NCBI GenBank assembly: GCA_038234715.1
Contig: JBBQTD010000001.1
Span: 1 to 64,000, forward strand
DNA: 64,000 bases
Reading direction: 5' to 3'
From: SZAS-103 sp038234715
Lineage (GTDB): Bacteria > Pseudomonadota > Gammaproteobacteria > Xanthomonadales > Xanthomonadaceae
Below, one piece after another: positions 35,987 through 43,631 of the stretch; positions within the stretch are counted from its first letter, which is position 1; every line of letters starts with the position of its first letter. The notes under the pieces were generated by a model that saw only the letters and a program-made list of their open reading frames with translations, was not told the DNA's origin and searched no databases. The position numbers and the translations under genes are program-made.

Positions 35987-37147
35987 ATGCCCGTGCGCCC
36001 ACCATCCGCTGCTGCATTGACCGGCTGTCTTGCCCTGCTGTGCGCTCCGGCCGCGTTCGCGACCAGCGGCACCGACGCATTGACCGCGCAATTCAATACC
36101 GTCTGCGCAGGCGCAGCGCCAGCATCCGCGCTTGCGCAGCGTTGCGCTGTGGTGTTCGCGAGCAGCAATCCGAATGCGCGCGCGCTTGCAGCGAACATGA
36201 ACGACCTCGAGGAGATTCCCGGCGCCGGCCGTGGCGATGCGCGCGACGCGTCGCCTCAAGCTGCGGCGCGCGGCGAAGCGCGTAGCCAGCTCACCCCGAA
36301 GCTTGCCGTGTTCGCAAGCGTCGACGACGCCCGATCCTCGCGCACCAAGGACACCATCGAGGCCGCCTTCGACGCCGACGCAGTCACGCTGACACTGGGC
36401 CTGGACTGGCATCCGGCAGACAAATGGCAACTCGGCGTGGCGATCAACCACGCGCACGAGATCCAGGATTTTCGCAGCTCCGAAGGCGCGCTCCACGCGA
36501 ACTACACGGGTGCGATCGCGCTCGCGAGCTGGGATGCAAGCGACCACGTCGTGGTGGACGGATACGCGGGTTGGTTGCGCGGCAGCCAGGACATCCGCCG
36601 TGTCGTGGGGTTCATCGACGGCAGCGCGCCGATTGCCGAAACTGCCTCGCCTGACGCCGACCGCACGCTTGCAGGGCTTGCGCTGGATGCGAGCTTCCCG
36701 CATGGCGCATGGGAATGGCGTGGCGCGGTCGGCCTGGATGCGGTGCGCACCTCCGTCAATGGATATACCGAACAGGGCGGCTCGGGGTTCGACCTGATCG
36801 TGCCCGATCGCTCGATCGAAACCGATCGTGGCCGGATTGATGTCGCACTCGCCGGCACGTTCTCCGAAGGCTGGGGCGTCTGGCAACCGGAGTTCAGGCT
36901 GGGATTTCGCCACGAGTTCGGCAACGCCGCACGCAATGTCGGCGTGCGTTTCGTTGACGACACCCATGGCGCGGTGGTGAGTTTCGATACCGGTCCGCCG
37001 GACCGTGACTGGTTCCAGGCCGGGCTTTCCGCCGCGTTCACTTTTCCGCACGGCAATTCTGCGTTCGTTTCCCTCGGCCGCGAGTTCAACCACAGCACGT
37101 CGACGGCGACGACGATTGCAATGGGCTGGCGTCTGGAACTGAAGTAG
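35987..37147 (+). CDS. Autotransporter-like outer-membrane beta-barrel protein
   Basis: A 386-residue protein with a signal peptide (MPVRPPSAAALTGCLALLCA, cleavage near AFAT) and a short N-terminal region (DALTAQFNTVCAGAAPASAL). An autotransporter-type barrel follows from about residue 100, with alternating amphipathic strands (FDADAVTLTLGLDWHPADKW, HVVVDGYAGWLRGS, VWQPEFRLGFRHEFG). It ends in an aromatic-poor strand (TTIAMGWRLELK). There is almost no passenger, so it may be an outer-membrane channel or anchor instead of a secretor. A CTAGACTC octamer at 35961-35968 may be part of its promoter. Confidence 0.75.
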   Translation: MPVRPPSAAALTGCLALLCAPAAFATSGTDALTAQFNTVCAGAAPASALAQRCAVVFASSNPNARALAANMNDLEEIPGAGRGDARDASPQAAARGEARSQLTPKLAVFASVDDARSSRTKDTIEAAFDADAVTLTLGLDWHPADKWQLGVAINHAHEIQDFRSSEGALHANYTGAIALASWDASDHVVVDGYAGWLRGSQDIRRVVGFIDGSAPIAETASPDADRTLAGLALDASFPHGAWEWRGAVGLDAVRTSVNGYTEQGGSGFDLIVPDRSIETDRGRIDVALAGTFSEGWGVWQPEFRLGFRHEFGNAARNVGVRFVDDTHGAVVSFDTGPPDRDWFQAGLSAAFTFPHGNSAFVSLGREFNHSTSTATTIAMGWRLELK

Positions 37148-37227
37148 CGCCGCACGCGCCCGCTTCATGGCTGCGTGCTTCGTGGCAGGGGCTCGCTTCG
37201 TGGCAGCAGGGGGTCTGGTCGCCGCGA

Positions 37228-37233
37228 TATAAT
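37228..37233 (+). promoter_or_regulatory. Consensus -10 box (TATAAT) upstream of tdh
   Basis: TATAAT stands out in GC-rich DNA 40 bp before the tdh start. No good -35 is seen at 16-18 bp. Three imperfect CTTC(A/G)TGGC repeats lie just upstream (about 37163-37206), which might bind an activator. Confidence 0.4.
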
Positions 37234-37273
37234 CTGGATTGTCCGCAACAGCGCCGCGCGCAAGGGAATGGCA

Positions 37274-38308
37274 ATGGCTCAGACGATGAAGGCGCTGGTC
37301 AAGCGCAAGCCCGAACAAGGCATCTGGATGGAACAGGTGCCGATTCCCGAGGCCGGCGCGAATGAGGTCCTGATCAAGCTCGAGAAAACCGCGATCTGCG
37401 GCACCGACCTGCACATCTACAAGTGGGATGCATGGTCGCAGCGGGTGATCAAGCCTGGCCTGGTCATCGGCCACGAGTTCGTCGGCCGCATCGTCGAGAT
37501 CGGCCCGGGAGTCACCGGTTACCAGCTCGGCCAACGCGTCTCGGCGGAAGGTCACATCGTCTGCGGGCATTGCCGCAACTGCCGCGCCGGTCGCCAGCAC
37601 CTGTGTCCGAACACGATCGGCATCGGGGTGAACCGCGACGGCGCGTTCGCCGAATACATCGTGATGCCGGCGTCGAACCTGTGGCCGATCCCGGACCAGA
37701 TTCCATCCGAACTCGCGTCGTTCTTCGATCCCTACGGCAACGCCGCACACTGCGCGCTGGAGTTCGACGTGGTTGGCGAAGACGTGCTGATCACCGGCGC
37801 CGGTCCGATCGGGATCATCGCAGCGGGCATCTGCAAGTGGATCGGCGCGCGCAATGTCGTGGTCACCGACGTCAACGACTACCGGCTCAAGCTCGCCGCC
37901 GAAATGGGCGCAACGCGCGTGGTGAACGTGTCCAAGCAGTCGCTCAAGGACACCATGGCCGAGCTGCACATGGAGGGCTTCGACGTCGCGCTCGAGATGA
38001 GCGGCAATCCGCACGCCTTCAACGACATGCTCGGCGCGATGTACAACGGCGGCAAGGTCGCGCTGCTTGGACTGCTCCCGAACGGAGCGGGCATCGACTG
38101 GGACAAGGTGATCTTCAAGGGCCTCACCCTGCACGGCATCTACGGCCGGCGGATGTACGAGACCTGGTACAAGATGACCCAGCTCGTGCTGACCGGCTTC
38201 CCGCTGCAGAAAGTGCTGACCCACCAGGTTGCGATCGACGATTTCCAGCGCGGCTTCGACCTGATGGCTTCGGGCAACTGCGGCAAGGTCGTGTGCAGCT
38301 GGAACTGA
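37274..38308 (+). CDS. tdh: L-threonine 3-dehydrogenase
   Basis: A 344-residue zinc-dependent medium-chain dehydrogenase that oxidises L-threonine to 2-amino-3-ketobutyrate with NAD. The start at 37274 is preceded by AAGGGAATGGCA. Catalytic zinc residues are in KTAICGTDLHIYKWD and GHEFVG; the structural zinc loop CGHCRNCRAGRQHLC is complete. The NAD-binding Rossmann motif is ITGAGPIGIIAAGI. kbl follows after 111 bp and completes the pathway to glycine and acetyl-CoA. Confidence 0.96.
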   Translation: MAQTMKALVKRKPEQGIWMEQVPIPEAGANEVLIKLEKTAICGTDLHIYKWDAWSQRVIKPGLVIGHEFVGRIVEIGPGVTGYQLGQRVSAEGHIVCGHCRNCRAGRQHLCPNTIGIGVNRDGAFAEYIVMPASNLWPIPDQIPSELASFFDPYGNAAHCALEFDVVGEDVLITGAGPIGIIAAGICKWIGARNVVVTDVNDYRLKLAAEMGATRVVNVSKQSLKDTMAELHMEGFDVALEMSGNPHAFNDMLGAMYNGGKVALLGLLPNGAGIDWDKVIFKGLTLHGIYGRRMYETWYKMTQLVLTGFPLQKVLTHQVAIDDFQRGFDLMASGNCGKVVCSWN

Positions 38309-38329
38309 CATCGAGTCCACGCGAGTCGA

Positions 38330-38402
38330 TGTCATTCCGAGCAAAGCGAAGGATCTCGATCTGCATCCCGCGAGCAGATCCTTTGCTGCGCCCAGGATGA
38401 CA
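38330..38402. repeat. Dispersed palindromic repeat between tdh and kbl
   Basis: TGTCATTCCGAGCAAAGCGA begins an imperfect inverted repeat that ends GGATGACA. The two arms of about 27 bases pair with some mismatches around a short centre. Elements with TGTCATTCCGAGC ... AGGATGACA ends are widespread in bacterial genomes. In the tdh-kbl transcript it would form a long hairpin that could act as a processing site or mRNA stabiliser. Confidence 0.8.
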
Positions 38403-38419
38403 ACCAAGGCGACAACCCC

Positions 38420-39613
38420 ATGTCATTGACCCAACGCTACGCCGACGAACTCGAATCCATCCGCACGCAGGGCCTGTTCAAGTCCGAACGCATCATCGCA
38501 TCGCCGCAGTCGGCCGAGATCGCACTCGCCGACGGCCGCAAGGTGTTGAACTTCTGCGCGAACAATTACCTTGGGCTCGCCGATCACCCCGACATCATCG
38601 CAGCAGCAAAGGACGCGCTCGACACGCACGGTTTCGGCATGGCGTCGGTGCGCTTCATCTGCGGTACCCAGGACCTGCACAAGCAGCTTGAAGCAACGAT
38701 CTCGAAGTTCTTCGGCAAGGAAGACACAATCCTCTACGCGGCGTGCTTCGATGCGAACGGCGGGCTCTACGAACCGCTGCTGCAGGAAGACGACGCGATC
38801 ATTTCCGATGCGCTCAACCACGCCTCGATCATCGACGGCGTGCGCCTGTGCAAGGCCAAACGCTTCCGCTACGCGAACTGCGACATGGCCGACCTGGAAG
38901 CCCAGTTGCAGGCTGCCGATGCCGCCGGCGCGCGCACGAAACTGATTTCCACCGACGGCGTGTTCTCGATGGACGGCTTCATCGCTCCCCTCGATGAAAT
39001 CACCGCGCTCGCGCAGAAATACGGCGCGCTCGTGCACATCGACGAATGCCATGCGACCGGCTTCCTCGGCGAGCACGGCCGCGGATCGGCCGAAGTGAAG
39101 GGTTGCCTCGACAGGATCGACATCATCACCGGCACCCTTGGCAAGGCGATGGGCGGCGCGCTCGGCGGATTCACGGCGGGCAAGCGCGAAGTGATCGAGA
39201 TGTTGCGCCAGCGTTCGCGCCCCTACCTGTTCTCGAACTCGCTGCCGCCGCATGTCGTCGCGGCCGGCATCAAGGCCTTCGACATGCTCAGTTCGGCGGG
39301 CGACCTGCGCGCGAAGCTGGTCGAGAACACGCGTTACTTCCGCGAACGCATGGTCGCCGCAGGCTTCGACGTGAAACCCGGCGTGCATCCGATCAGTCCG
39401 GTGATGCTGTACGACGCGCCGCTGGCGCAGCGTTTCGCCACGCGCCTGCTGGAGGAAGGCATCTACGCGATCGGCTTCTTCTTCCCGGTGGTGGCGAAAG
39501 GCCAGGCACGCATCCGCACCCAGATCAGCGCCGCCCACACCCGCAAACACCTCGACCGCGCGATTGACGCCTTCACTCGTATTGGTCGCGAACTCGACGT
39601 CATCAAGACCTGA
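38420..39613 (+). CDS. kbl: Glycine C-acetyltransferase (2-amino-3-ketobutyrate CoA ligase)
   Basis: A 397-residue PLP enzyme of the alpha-oxoamine synthase family that splits 2-amino-3-ketobutyrate with CoA into glycine and acetyl-CoA. The PLP-lysine motif is TGTLGKAMGGALGG. Other signatures are NNYLGLADHP, GFGMASVRFICGTQ and HIDECHATGFLGEHGRG. It is complete and of normal length. It follows tdh on the same strand, separated only by a palindromic repeat. Confidence 0.96.
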   Translation: MSLTQRYADELESIRTQGLFKSERIIASPQSAEIALADGRKVLNFCANNYLGLADHPDIIAAAKDALDTHGFGMASVRFICGTQDLHKQLEATISKFFGKEDTILYAACFDANGGLYEPLLQEDDAIISDALNHASIIDGVRLCKAKRFRYANCDMADLEAQLQAADAAGARTKLISTDGVFSMDGFIAPLDEITALAQKYGALVHIDECHATGFLGEHGRGSAEVKGCLDRIDIITGTLGKAMGGALGGFTAGKREVIEMLRQRSRPYLFSNSLPPHVVAAGIKAFDMLSSAGDLRAKLVENTRYFRERMVAAGFDVKPGVHPISPVMLYDAPLAQRFATRLLEEGIYAIGFFFPVVAKGQARIRTQISAAHTRKHLDRAIDAFTRIGRELDVIKT

Positions 39614-39623
39614 TGCTTTTGGA

Positions 39624-39886
39624 GCCCCTCTCTCCTTGCTGGAGAGGGTGATGAGTCGTGCTGACGAACTGCCAGTGGCAGTTCGTACGAAGGAGAACGT
39701 CCGGCAGGGCCGGGGAGAGGGGAATGACGACCGACGCCAATCCGACTTCGCCAACGCCTCTGCCTGCGAGTCCCTCTCCCCTTGCGGGAGAGGGTGATGA
39801 GTCGTGCTGACGAACTGCCAGTGGCAGTTTGTACGACGAAGAACGCCCGGCAGGGCCGGGGGGAGAGGGGAATGACGACCGACGCC
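39624..39886. repeat. Tandem pair of compound palindromic elements in front of the DUF559-TilS gene
   Basis: Two copies about 148 bp apart (39624-39737 and 39772-39886). Each has a CCCTCTCCC/GGGAGAGGG hairpin, the string GATGAGTCGTGCTG, a palindrome (copy 1: ACGAACTGCCA g TGGCAGTTCGT at 39664-39686, perfect; copy 2 has one mismatch), GGCAGGGCCGGGG and finally ATGACGACCGACGCC. In copy 2 that last string is the start of the DUF559 gene (MTTDA). Thus the repeat unit carries a copy of the gene's start. Confidence 0.85.
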
Positions 39887-41638
39887 TTTGTCAAAATCCT
39901 CCGCAAGCAAATGACCGACGCCGAGCGCCTGCTGTGGATGCATCTGCGCGCGCACCGCCTGCTTGACGAGAAGTTTCGCCGCCAGCAACCCATCGGACCC
40001 TATATCGCGGACTTCGTGCATTTTCGCGCAAGGTTGATCGTGGAAGCCGACGGTGGCCATCACAATGCATCGACCACCGACCCCAAACGCGATGCATGGT
40101 TCGCGGCGCAAGGATTTCGAATTCTGCGATTCTGGAACCACGAGATCTTGAGCAACATCGAAGCGGTGCTGGAGGCGATCCTGAAAGCACTGCAGCCAGA
40201 AGCCTTACCCCTCTCCCCAACCCCTCGGTGCTTCGCACCCCCCTCTCCCCAACCCCTCTCCCGCGAGGGGAGAGGGGCTCAAGCAGCATCCGGTCGTGCG
40301 CCAATCCCTCATGCGCAAGGGGAGAGGGGCTCAAAAGCCTCGATTGCCCTTCGACCGCTGCCTGCGGCAAGACTCGCAGTGGGCCTTAGCGGCGGGCTTG
40401 ACTCGACCGTGTTGCTGCATCTGCTCGCCATGTCGCCCGTGGTCAGAGAGCGCGGACTGCGCGCAATCCACGTGCACCACGGATTGCATGCGGATGCCGA
40501 CGCATGGGCCGTGCATTGCGAGGCTATCTGCGCCGCGCTGGATGTTCCCCTGCAGGTGCTGCGCGTCCAGGTCGATCGCACCGATGGGCGCGGCCCGGAA
40601 GGTGCGGCGCGTGCAGCGCGGCTGCGGGCATTCGGCGAGGCCATCGACGCGCACGAACTGCTCGCGCTCGCGCATCACCGCGACGACCAAGCCGAGACGG
40701 TGTTGTTGCGCCTGCTGCGCGGCGCCGGCGGCGATGGTCTCGCGGCGATGCGGCGGCGCTCGCGGCTTGGTGCGTTGCATCTCTGGCGACCGTTGCTTGA
40801 TGTACCGCGGGCAGCCCTGCGCGAGCATGCCAGCGCGCATCGCTTGCACTGGATCGAGGATCCGTCCAACGCCGACGCGGGCTTCGACCGCAATTTCCTG
40901 CGCCACCAGGTGTTGCCATTGCTTGCGCAACGCTGGCCGCAGGCATCGCGCAATCTGGCGCGCAGCGCGGCCCTGCTCGCCGAGCAATCGCTGCTCCTTG
41001 CAACCACCACCGATGCGCAACTCGATGCGCCGCAGGTCGCGCCCAGTGTGTTGTCGCTGCCCGGCCTGCTGGCCCAGCCGCGCGCGCAGCGTGCGCGCAT
41101 CCTGCGCGCCTGGCTGTTGCGCCTGGACGGACATCCGCCGCCGGCGCGCATCCTCGCGGCGATCGAACGCGACCTGCTGCGCGCGCGCAGGGATGGCGAC
41201 GCACGCGTCGCATGGGCGGACATCGTCGTACATGGCTGGCGCGATCGCCTGTACGCGATGAACGCCTACGCAGCGCTGCCGGCCGACTGGAGCATCATCT
41301 GGGACGCAAGCGCGCCCCTGCAATTGCCCGATGGCGCGCTGCTCGCACTGCGCGGAGCGGATCGGTTCGACATGCCGGTGACGGCGCGCGCGCGCCAGGG
41401 CGGCGAACGCATCCGCCTGCCCGGTCGCGAGCACAGCCACGCGCTCAAGCACGTGCTGCAAGAGCGCGACGTTCCGCCGTGGACGCGCGTGCAGATGCCG
41501 CTGTTGTTCGCGGACGATGGCGAATTGCTCGCGGCCGGCGACAGCGTGTTGTCCGCACGGATGGATGCGTGGCTGCTGCTGCATGGCGCGAGCCTGCACT
41601 GGATCCCCGCTGCCCGTCGCGACGCAGCGGCGGATTGA
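39872..41638 (+). CDS. tilS: DUF559 domain fused in frame to tRNA(Ile)-lysidine synthase TilS
   Basis: One uninterrupted 588-residue frame from ATG 39872 (after GGGGAGAGGGGA). Residues 1-110 are a DUF559/Vsr-like nuclease-fold domain: MTDAERLLWMHLRAHRL, GPYIADFVHFRARLIVEADG, GFRILRFWNHEI. Residues about 110-160 are translated repeat DNA (LPLSPTPRCFAPPSPQPLSR ...). From about 160 the rest is TilS: PP-loop LAVGLSGGLDSTVLLHLLA, VHHGLHADAD, HHRDDQAETVLLRLLRGAGG, and C-terminal lysidine-synthase domains. TilS makes lysidine-34 in tRNA-Ile(CAU) and is normally essential. No ATG or clear alternative start with a ribosome-binding site lies between the linker and the PP-loop. xseB follows after 31 bp. 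Confidence 0.82.
   Translation: MTTDAFVKILRKQMTDAERLLWMHLRAHRLLDEKFRRQQPIGPYIADFVHFRARLIVEADGGHHNASTTDPKRDAWFAAQGFRILRFWNHEILSNIEAVLEAILKALQPEALPLSPTPRCFAPPSPQPLSREGRGAQAASGRAPIPHAQGERGSKASIALRPLPAARLAVGLSGGLDSTVLLHLLAMSPVVRERGLRAIHVHHGLHADADAWAVHCEAICAALDVPLQVLRVQVDRTDGRGPEGAARAARLRAFGEAIDAHELLALAHHRDDQAETVLLRLLRGAGGDGLAAMRRRSRLGALHLWRPLLDVPRAALREHASAHRLHWIEDPSNADAGFDRNFLRHQVLPLLAQRWPQASRNLARSAALLAEQSLLLATTTDAQLDAPQVAPSVLSLPGLLAQPRAQRARILRAWLLRLDGHPPPARILAAIERDLLRARRDGDARVAWADIVVHGWRDRLYAMNAYAALPADWSIIWDASAPLQLPDGALLALRGADRFDMPVTARARQGGERIRLPGREHSHALKHVLQERDVPPWTRVQMPLLFADDGELLAAGDSVLSARMDAWLLLHGASLHWIPAARRDAAAD
40206..40345. repeat. Palindromic repeat cluster that forms the DUF559-TilS linker
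   Basis: Several CCCCTCTCCCCAACCCCT and GAGGGGAGAGGGGCTCAA units alternate here. The unit GGGGAGAGGGGCTCAA occurs near 40270 and near 40320, and a related copy lies near 19225. The cluster keeps the reading frame open across all units. Confidence 0.8.
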
Positions 41639-41669
41639 CCGCCTGCGCGCGCGGCGACACACTGCACGC

Positions 41670-41954
41670 ATGGCGAGGAAACCCGGACAATCGGCAATCG
41701 AATCGAGCCCGTTGGAAGCAACGCCTTCGGTGGTTGCCGGTTTCGAACGCTCGCTCGACGAACTCGAGCAGCTCGTGCAGCGCATGGAACAAGGCGAGAT
41801 GTCGCTCGACGAATCGCTGCATGCCTATGAGCGCGGCGTCGCGCTGTACCGGCAGTGCCAGGGTGCGCTGCAACAGGCCGAGTTGCGGGTGAAGCTGCTC
41901 AGCGACCTGGGCGATCCCGACAATGCCGGGCGTTTTGCACCCGATGGCGACTGA
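41670..41954 (+). CDS. xseB: Exodeoxyribonuclease VII small subunit
   Basis: A 94-residue helical protein with the family signature FERSLDELEQLVQRMEQGEM, SLDESLHAYERGVALYRQCQ. It associates with XseA to form ExoVII, which degrades single-stranded DNA; xseA is not in the window. The start at 41670 gives MARKPGQSAIES; the longer open frame lies inside tilS. Its end overlaps the ispA start by 11 bases, so the two are coupled. Confidence 0.93.
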   Translation: MARKPGQSAIESSPLEATPSVVAGFERSLDELEQLVQRMEQGEMSLDESLHAYERGVALYRQCQGALQQAELRVKLLSDLGDPDNAGRFAPDGD

Positions 41955-42819
41955 GGTGTTCGCGCGCCGTGCGGCGCGCATCCACGCCGTGCTCGACCAC
42001 GCCCTGCCCGACCCGGGGACCAGTCCGCAACGCCTGCACGCCGCGATGCGCTATGCCGTGCTTGGCGACGGCAAACGCATGCGTCCGCAGCTTGTGTATG
42101 CGGCGGGAGTGGCATGCGGGGCGACCGAGGACATGCTCGACGCGCCCGCTGCCGCGGTTGAACTCGTGCACGCGTATTCGCTCGTACACGACGACCTGCC
42201 GTCGATGGACGACGACGCATGGCGGCGGGGACGCGCGACGGTGCATGTTGCGTTCGACGAAGCCACCGCGATCCTGGCCGGGGATGCGTTGCAGGCGTTT
42301 GCGCTGGAAATGCTCGTCGCCGTGGGCAGCGATGCGTCGCTGCGCATCGAACTGATGGCCACGCTCGTGCGCGCGAGCGGCGCGGCGGGAATGTGCGGCG
42401 GACAGGCGATGGATCTTGCCGCGACTGGATCAGTACAGTCGCGCGACGCACTCGAACGCATGCACGCGCTCAAGACCGGCGCATTGATCCGCGCGTCGGT
42501 GCGGATGGGCGCGTTGTGCGCGCATGCCGACGCTGCGACGCTGGTCCAGCTCGATGTCTACGCGCGTGCGCTGGGGCTCGCGTTCCAGATCCGCGACGAC
42601 ATCCTGGATGTGGAAGGAAGCTCCACCCAACTCGGCAAGACTGCCGGCAAGGACGCGCAGATGTCGAAGTCGACGTATCCGGCGCTGATTGGAATGGCCG
42701 CGTCGCGCAAGTTGCTTGATGACCTCGGCGATAACATGCGCGACGCGCTGGCGCCGATGGGCGCGGCGGCAAGCGACATGCTGGCGCTGGGCACATTGTC
42801 GGTATCGCGCAATCGCTGA
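41944..42819 (+). CDS. ispA: Farnesyl/geranyl diphosphate synthase IspA
   Basis: A 291-residue trans-prenyltransferase that condenses IPP with DMAPP and GPP to give C15 diphosphate for quinones and undecaprenyl phosphate. The first aspartate-rich motif is HDDLPSMDDD and the second is QIRDDILD; GDGKRMRPQLVYAA and HALKTGALIRASVRMG are typical. The start at 41944 overlaps xseB. In many relatives dxs follows; here the downstream region holds an unrelated repeat gene on the opposite strand. Confidence 0.94.
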   Translation: MATEVFARRAARIHAVLDHALPDPGTSPQRLHAAMRYAVLGDGKRMRPQLVYAAGVACGATEDMLDAPAAAVELVHAYSLVHDDLPSMDDDAWRRGRATVHVAFDEATAILAGDALQAFALEMLVAVGSDASLRIELMATLVRASGAAGMCGGQAMDLAATGSVQSRDALERMHALKTGALIRASVRMGALCAHADAATLVQLDVYARALGLAFQIRDDILDVEGSSTQLGKTAGKDAQMSKSTYPALIGMAASRKLLDDLGDNMRDALAPMGAAASDMLALGTLSVSRNR

Positions 42820-43037
42820 CCCCGGCGTTTGCTGCCGGGCTGTTGCCATTGCGGACACGACTCCCGCGCAGGTTGTTGCGCAAGTGCGTATCTCCCTTGC
42901 GACCGCGCCGCCCGGGGAAACCACATCGGCATGAAGTCCAGCAACCCTCCAATGCGTCCCGTCGCAGGGCCTGCGGGTCCGGACTTTGCATCGATGCTCT
43001 TGATGCGGACCTCGACGTGCCCCGACGTTGCGGCGAG

Positions 43038-43598
43038 CTAGCCCATGGCAGCGCCGGTGTGTCCCATCCGGGCACGGATGTTGTCCATCGCAGTTCCGAT
43101 GTGACCGACCATTGCAGTCGCGTTACCCATCGAAGCGGCCATGTTGTTCAACATCGCGGCAATGGGATCCATCACGGCGGCCGTGTTGTTCAACATCGCG
43201 GCATTGGGATCCATCACGGCGGCGATGTTGTTCAACATCGCGGCGATGGGATACATCCCGGCGCCGGTGTTGTTCAACACATCGGCGATGGGATACATCC
43301 CCTCGCCGATGTTGTTCAACATTGCGGCGATGTGACACATCCCGACAACGATGTTGTTTACCGCAGCGGCGATGTGACACATCTCGGCGCCGATGTTGTT
43401 TACCGCAGCAGCGATGTGACACATCCCGGCGCCGATGTCAGCCAACACAGCGCCGGCGATTGCCGCCACGGCGCCCTCTGCTTCCGCTTTGGCGCAGGCC
43501 ATCACGAACGCGCGTTCCCGGCTGCCGGTGCGGATGGCGTCGGGCATGATCGCAGCAGATGGGTTTAGTGCAAGGCGCGCAATGCCAAAACGATCCAA
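43038..43598 (-). CDS. Hypothetical protein built of nine 14-residue (two-heptad) repeats
   Basis: The minus-strand frame (TTG start at 43598, or ATG at 43547) gives up to 186 residues. Residues 1-58 are unique (including SRERAFVMACAKAEAEGAVA). From residue 59 to the end there are nine tandem 14-mers, for example MCHIAAAVNNIGAE, MCHIAAMLNNIGEG, MYPIAAMLNNIAAV and MDPIAAMLNNMAAS. Hydrophobic residues fall at positions 1, 4, 8 and 11, a perfect a/d heptad pattern, and NN is nearly fixed at 9-10. It would form a long coiled coil. No family recognised. Because the DNA repeat is 42 bp, all frames on both strands are open, so strand choice is an inference from the heptad pattern. Confidence 0.45.
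   Translation of the reverse strand: MDRFGIARLALNPSAAIMPDAIRTGSRERAFVMACAKAEAEGAVAAIAGAVLADIGAGMCHIAAAVNNIGAEMCHIAAAVNNIVVGMCHIAAMLNNIGEGMYPIADVLNNTGAGMYPIAAMLNNIAAVMDPNAAMLNNTAAVMDPIAAMLNNMAASMGNATAMVGHIGTAMDNIRARMGHTGAAMG
43059..43437. repeat. 42-bp tandem repeat array, about nine units
   Basis: Units start every 42 bp; the core GATGTTGTTCAACATCGCGG recurs near 43143, 43185, 43227, 43269, 43311, 43353 and 43395, with two more degenerate units on the left. Each unit contains a small palindrome GTTGTTCAAC. There is no unique spacer, so this is a coding-type minisatellite and not a CRISPR array. Confidence 0.9.
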
Positions 43599-43631
43599 GG
43601 CGCGGGTCCACCGTAACCGTGGAACACTGCC

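Noticed and set aside
36040..36285. Second-frame ORFs inside the autotransporter-like gene
   Set aside because: Arg-rich shadows without start signals.
35882..38407. 841-codon minus-strand frame opposite the barrel gene and tdh
   Set aside because: Antisense shadow; both plus-strand genes have complete motifs.
43059..43437. Regular 42-bp repeats as a CRISPR array
   Set aside because: Units are directly adjacent with no unique spacers, keep a codon period and show gradual divergence, so this is a coding minisatellite.
42843..43568. Plus-strand 241-codon frame rich in His/Gly/Val repeats
   Set aside because: It is open only because the repeat length is a multiple of three; the minus-strand frame has a clean heptad pattern, while this one has none and begins inside the ispA 3' region.
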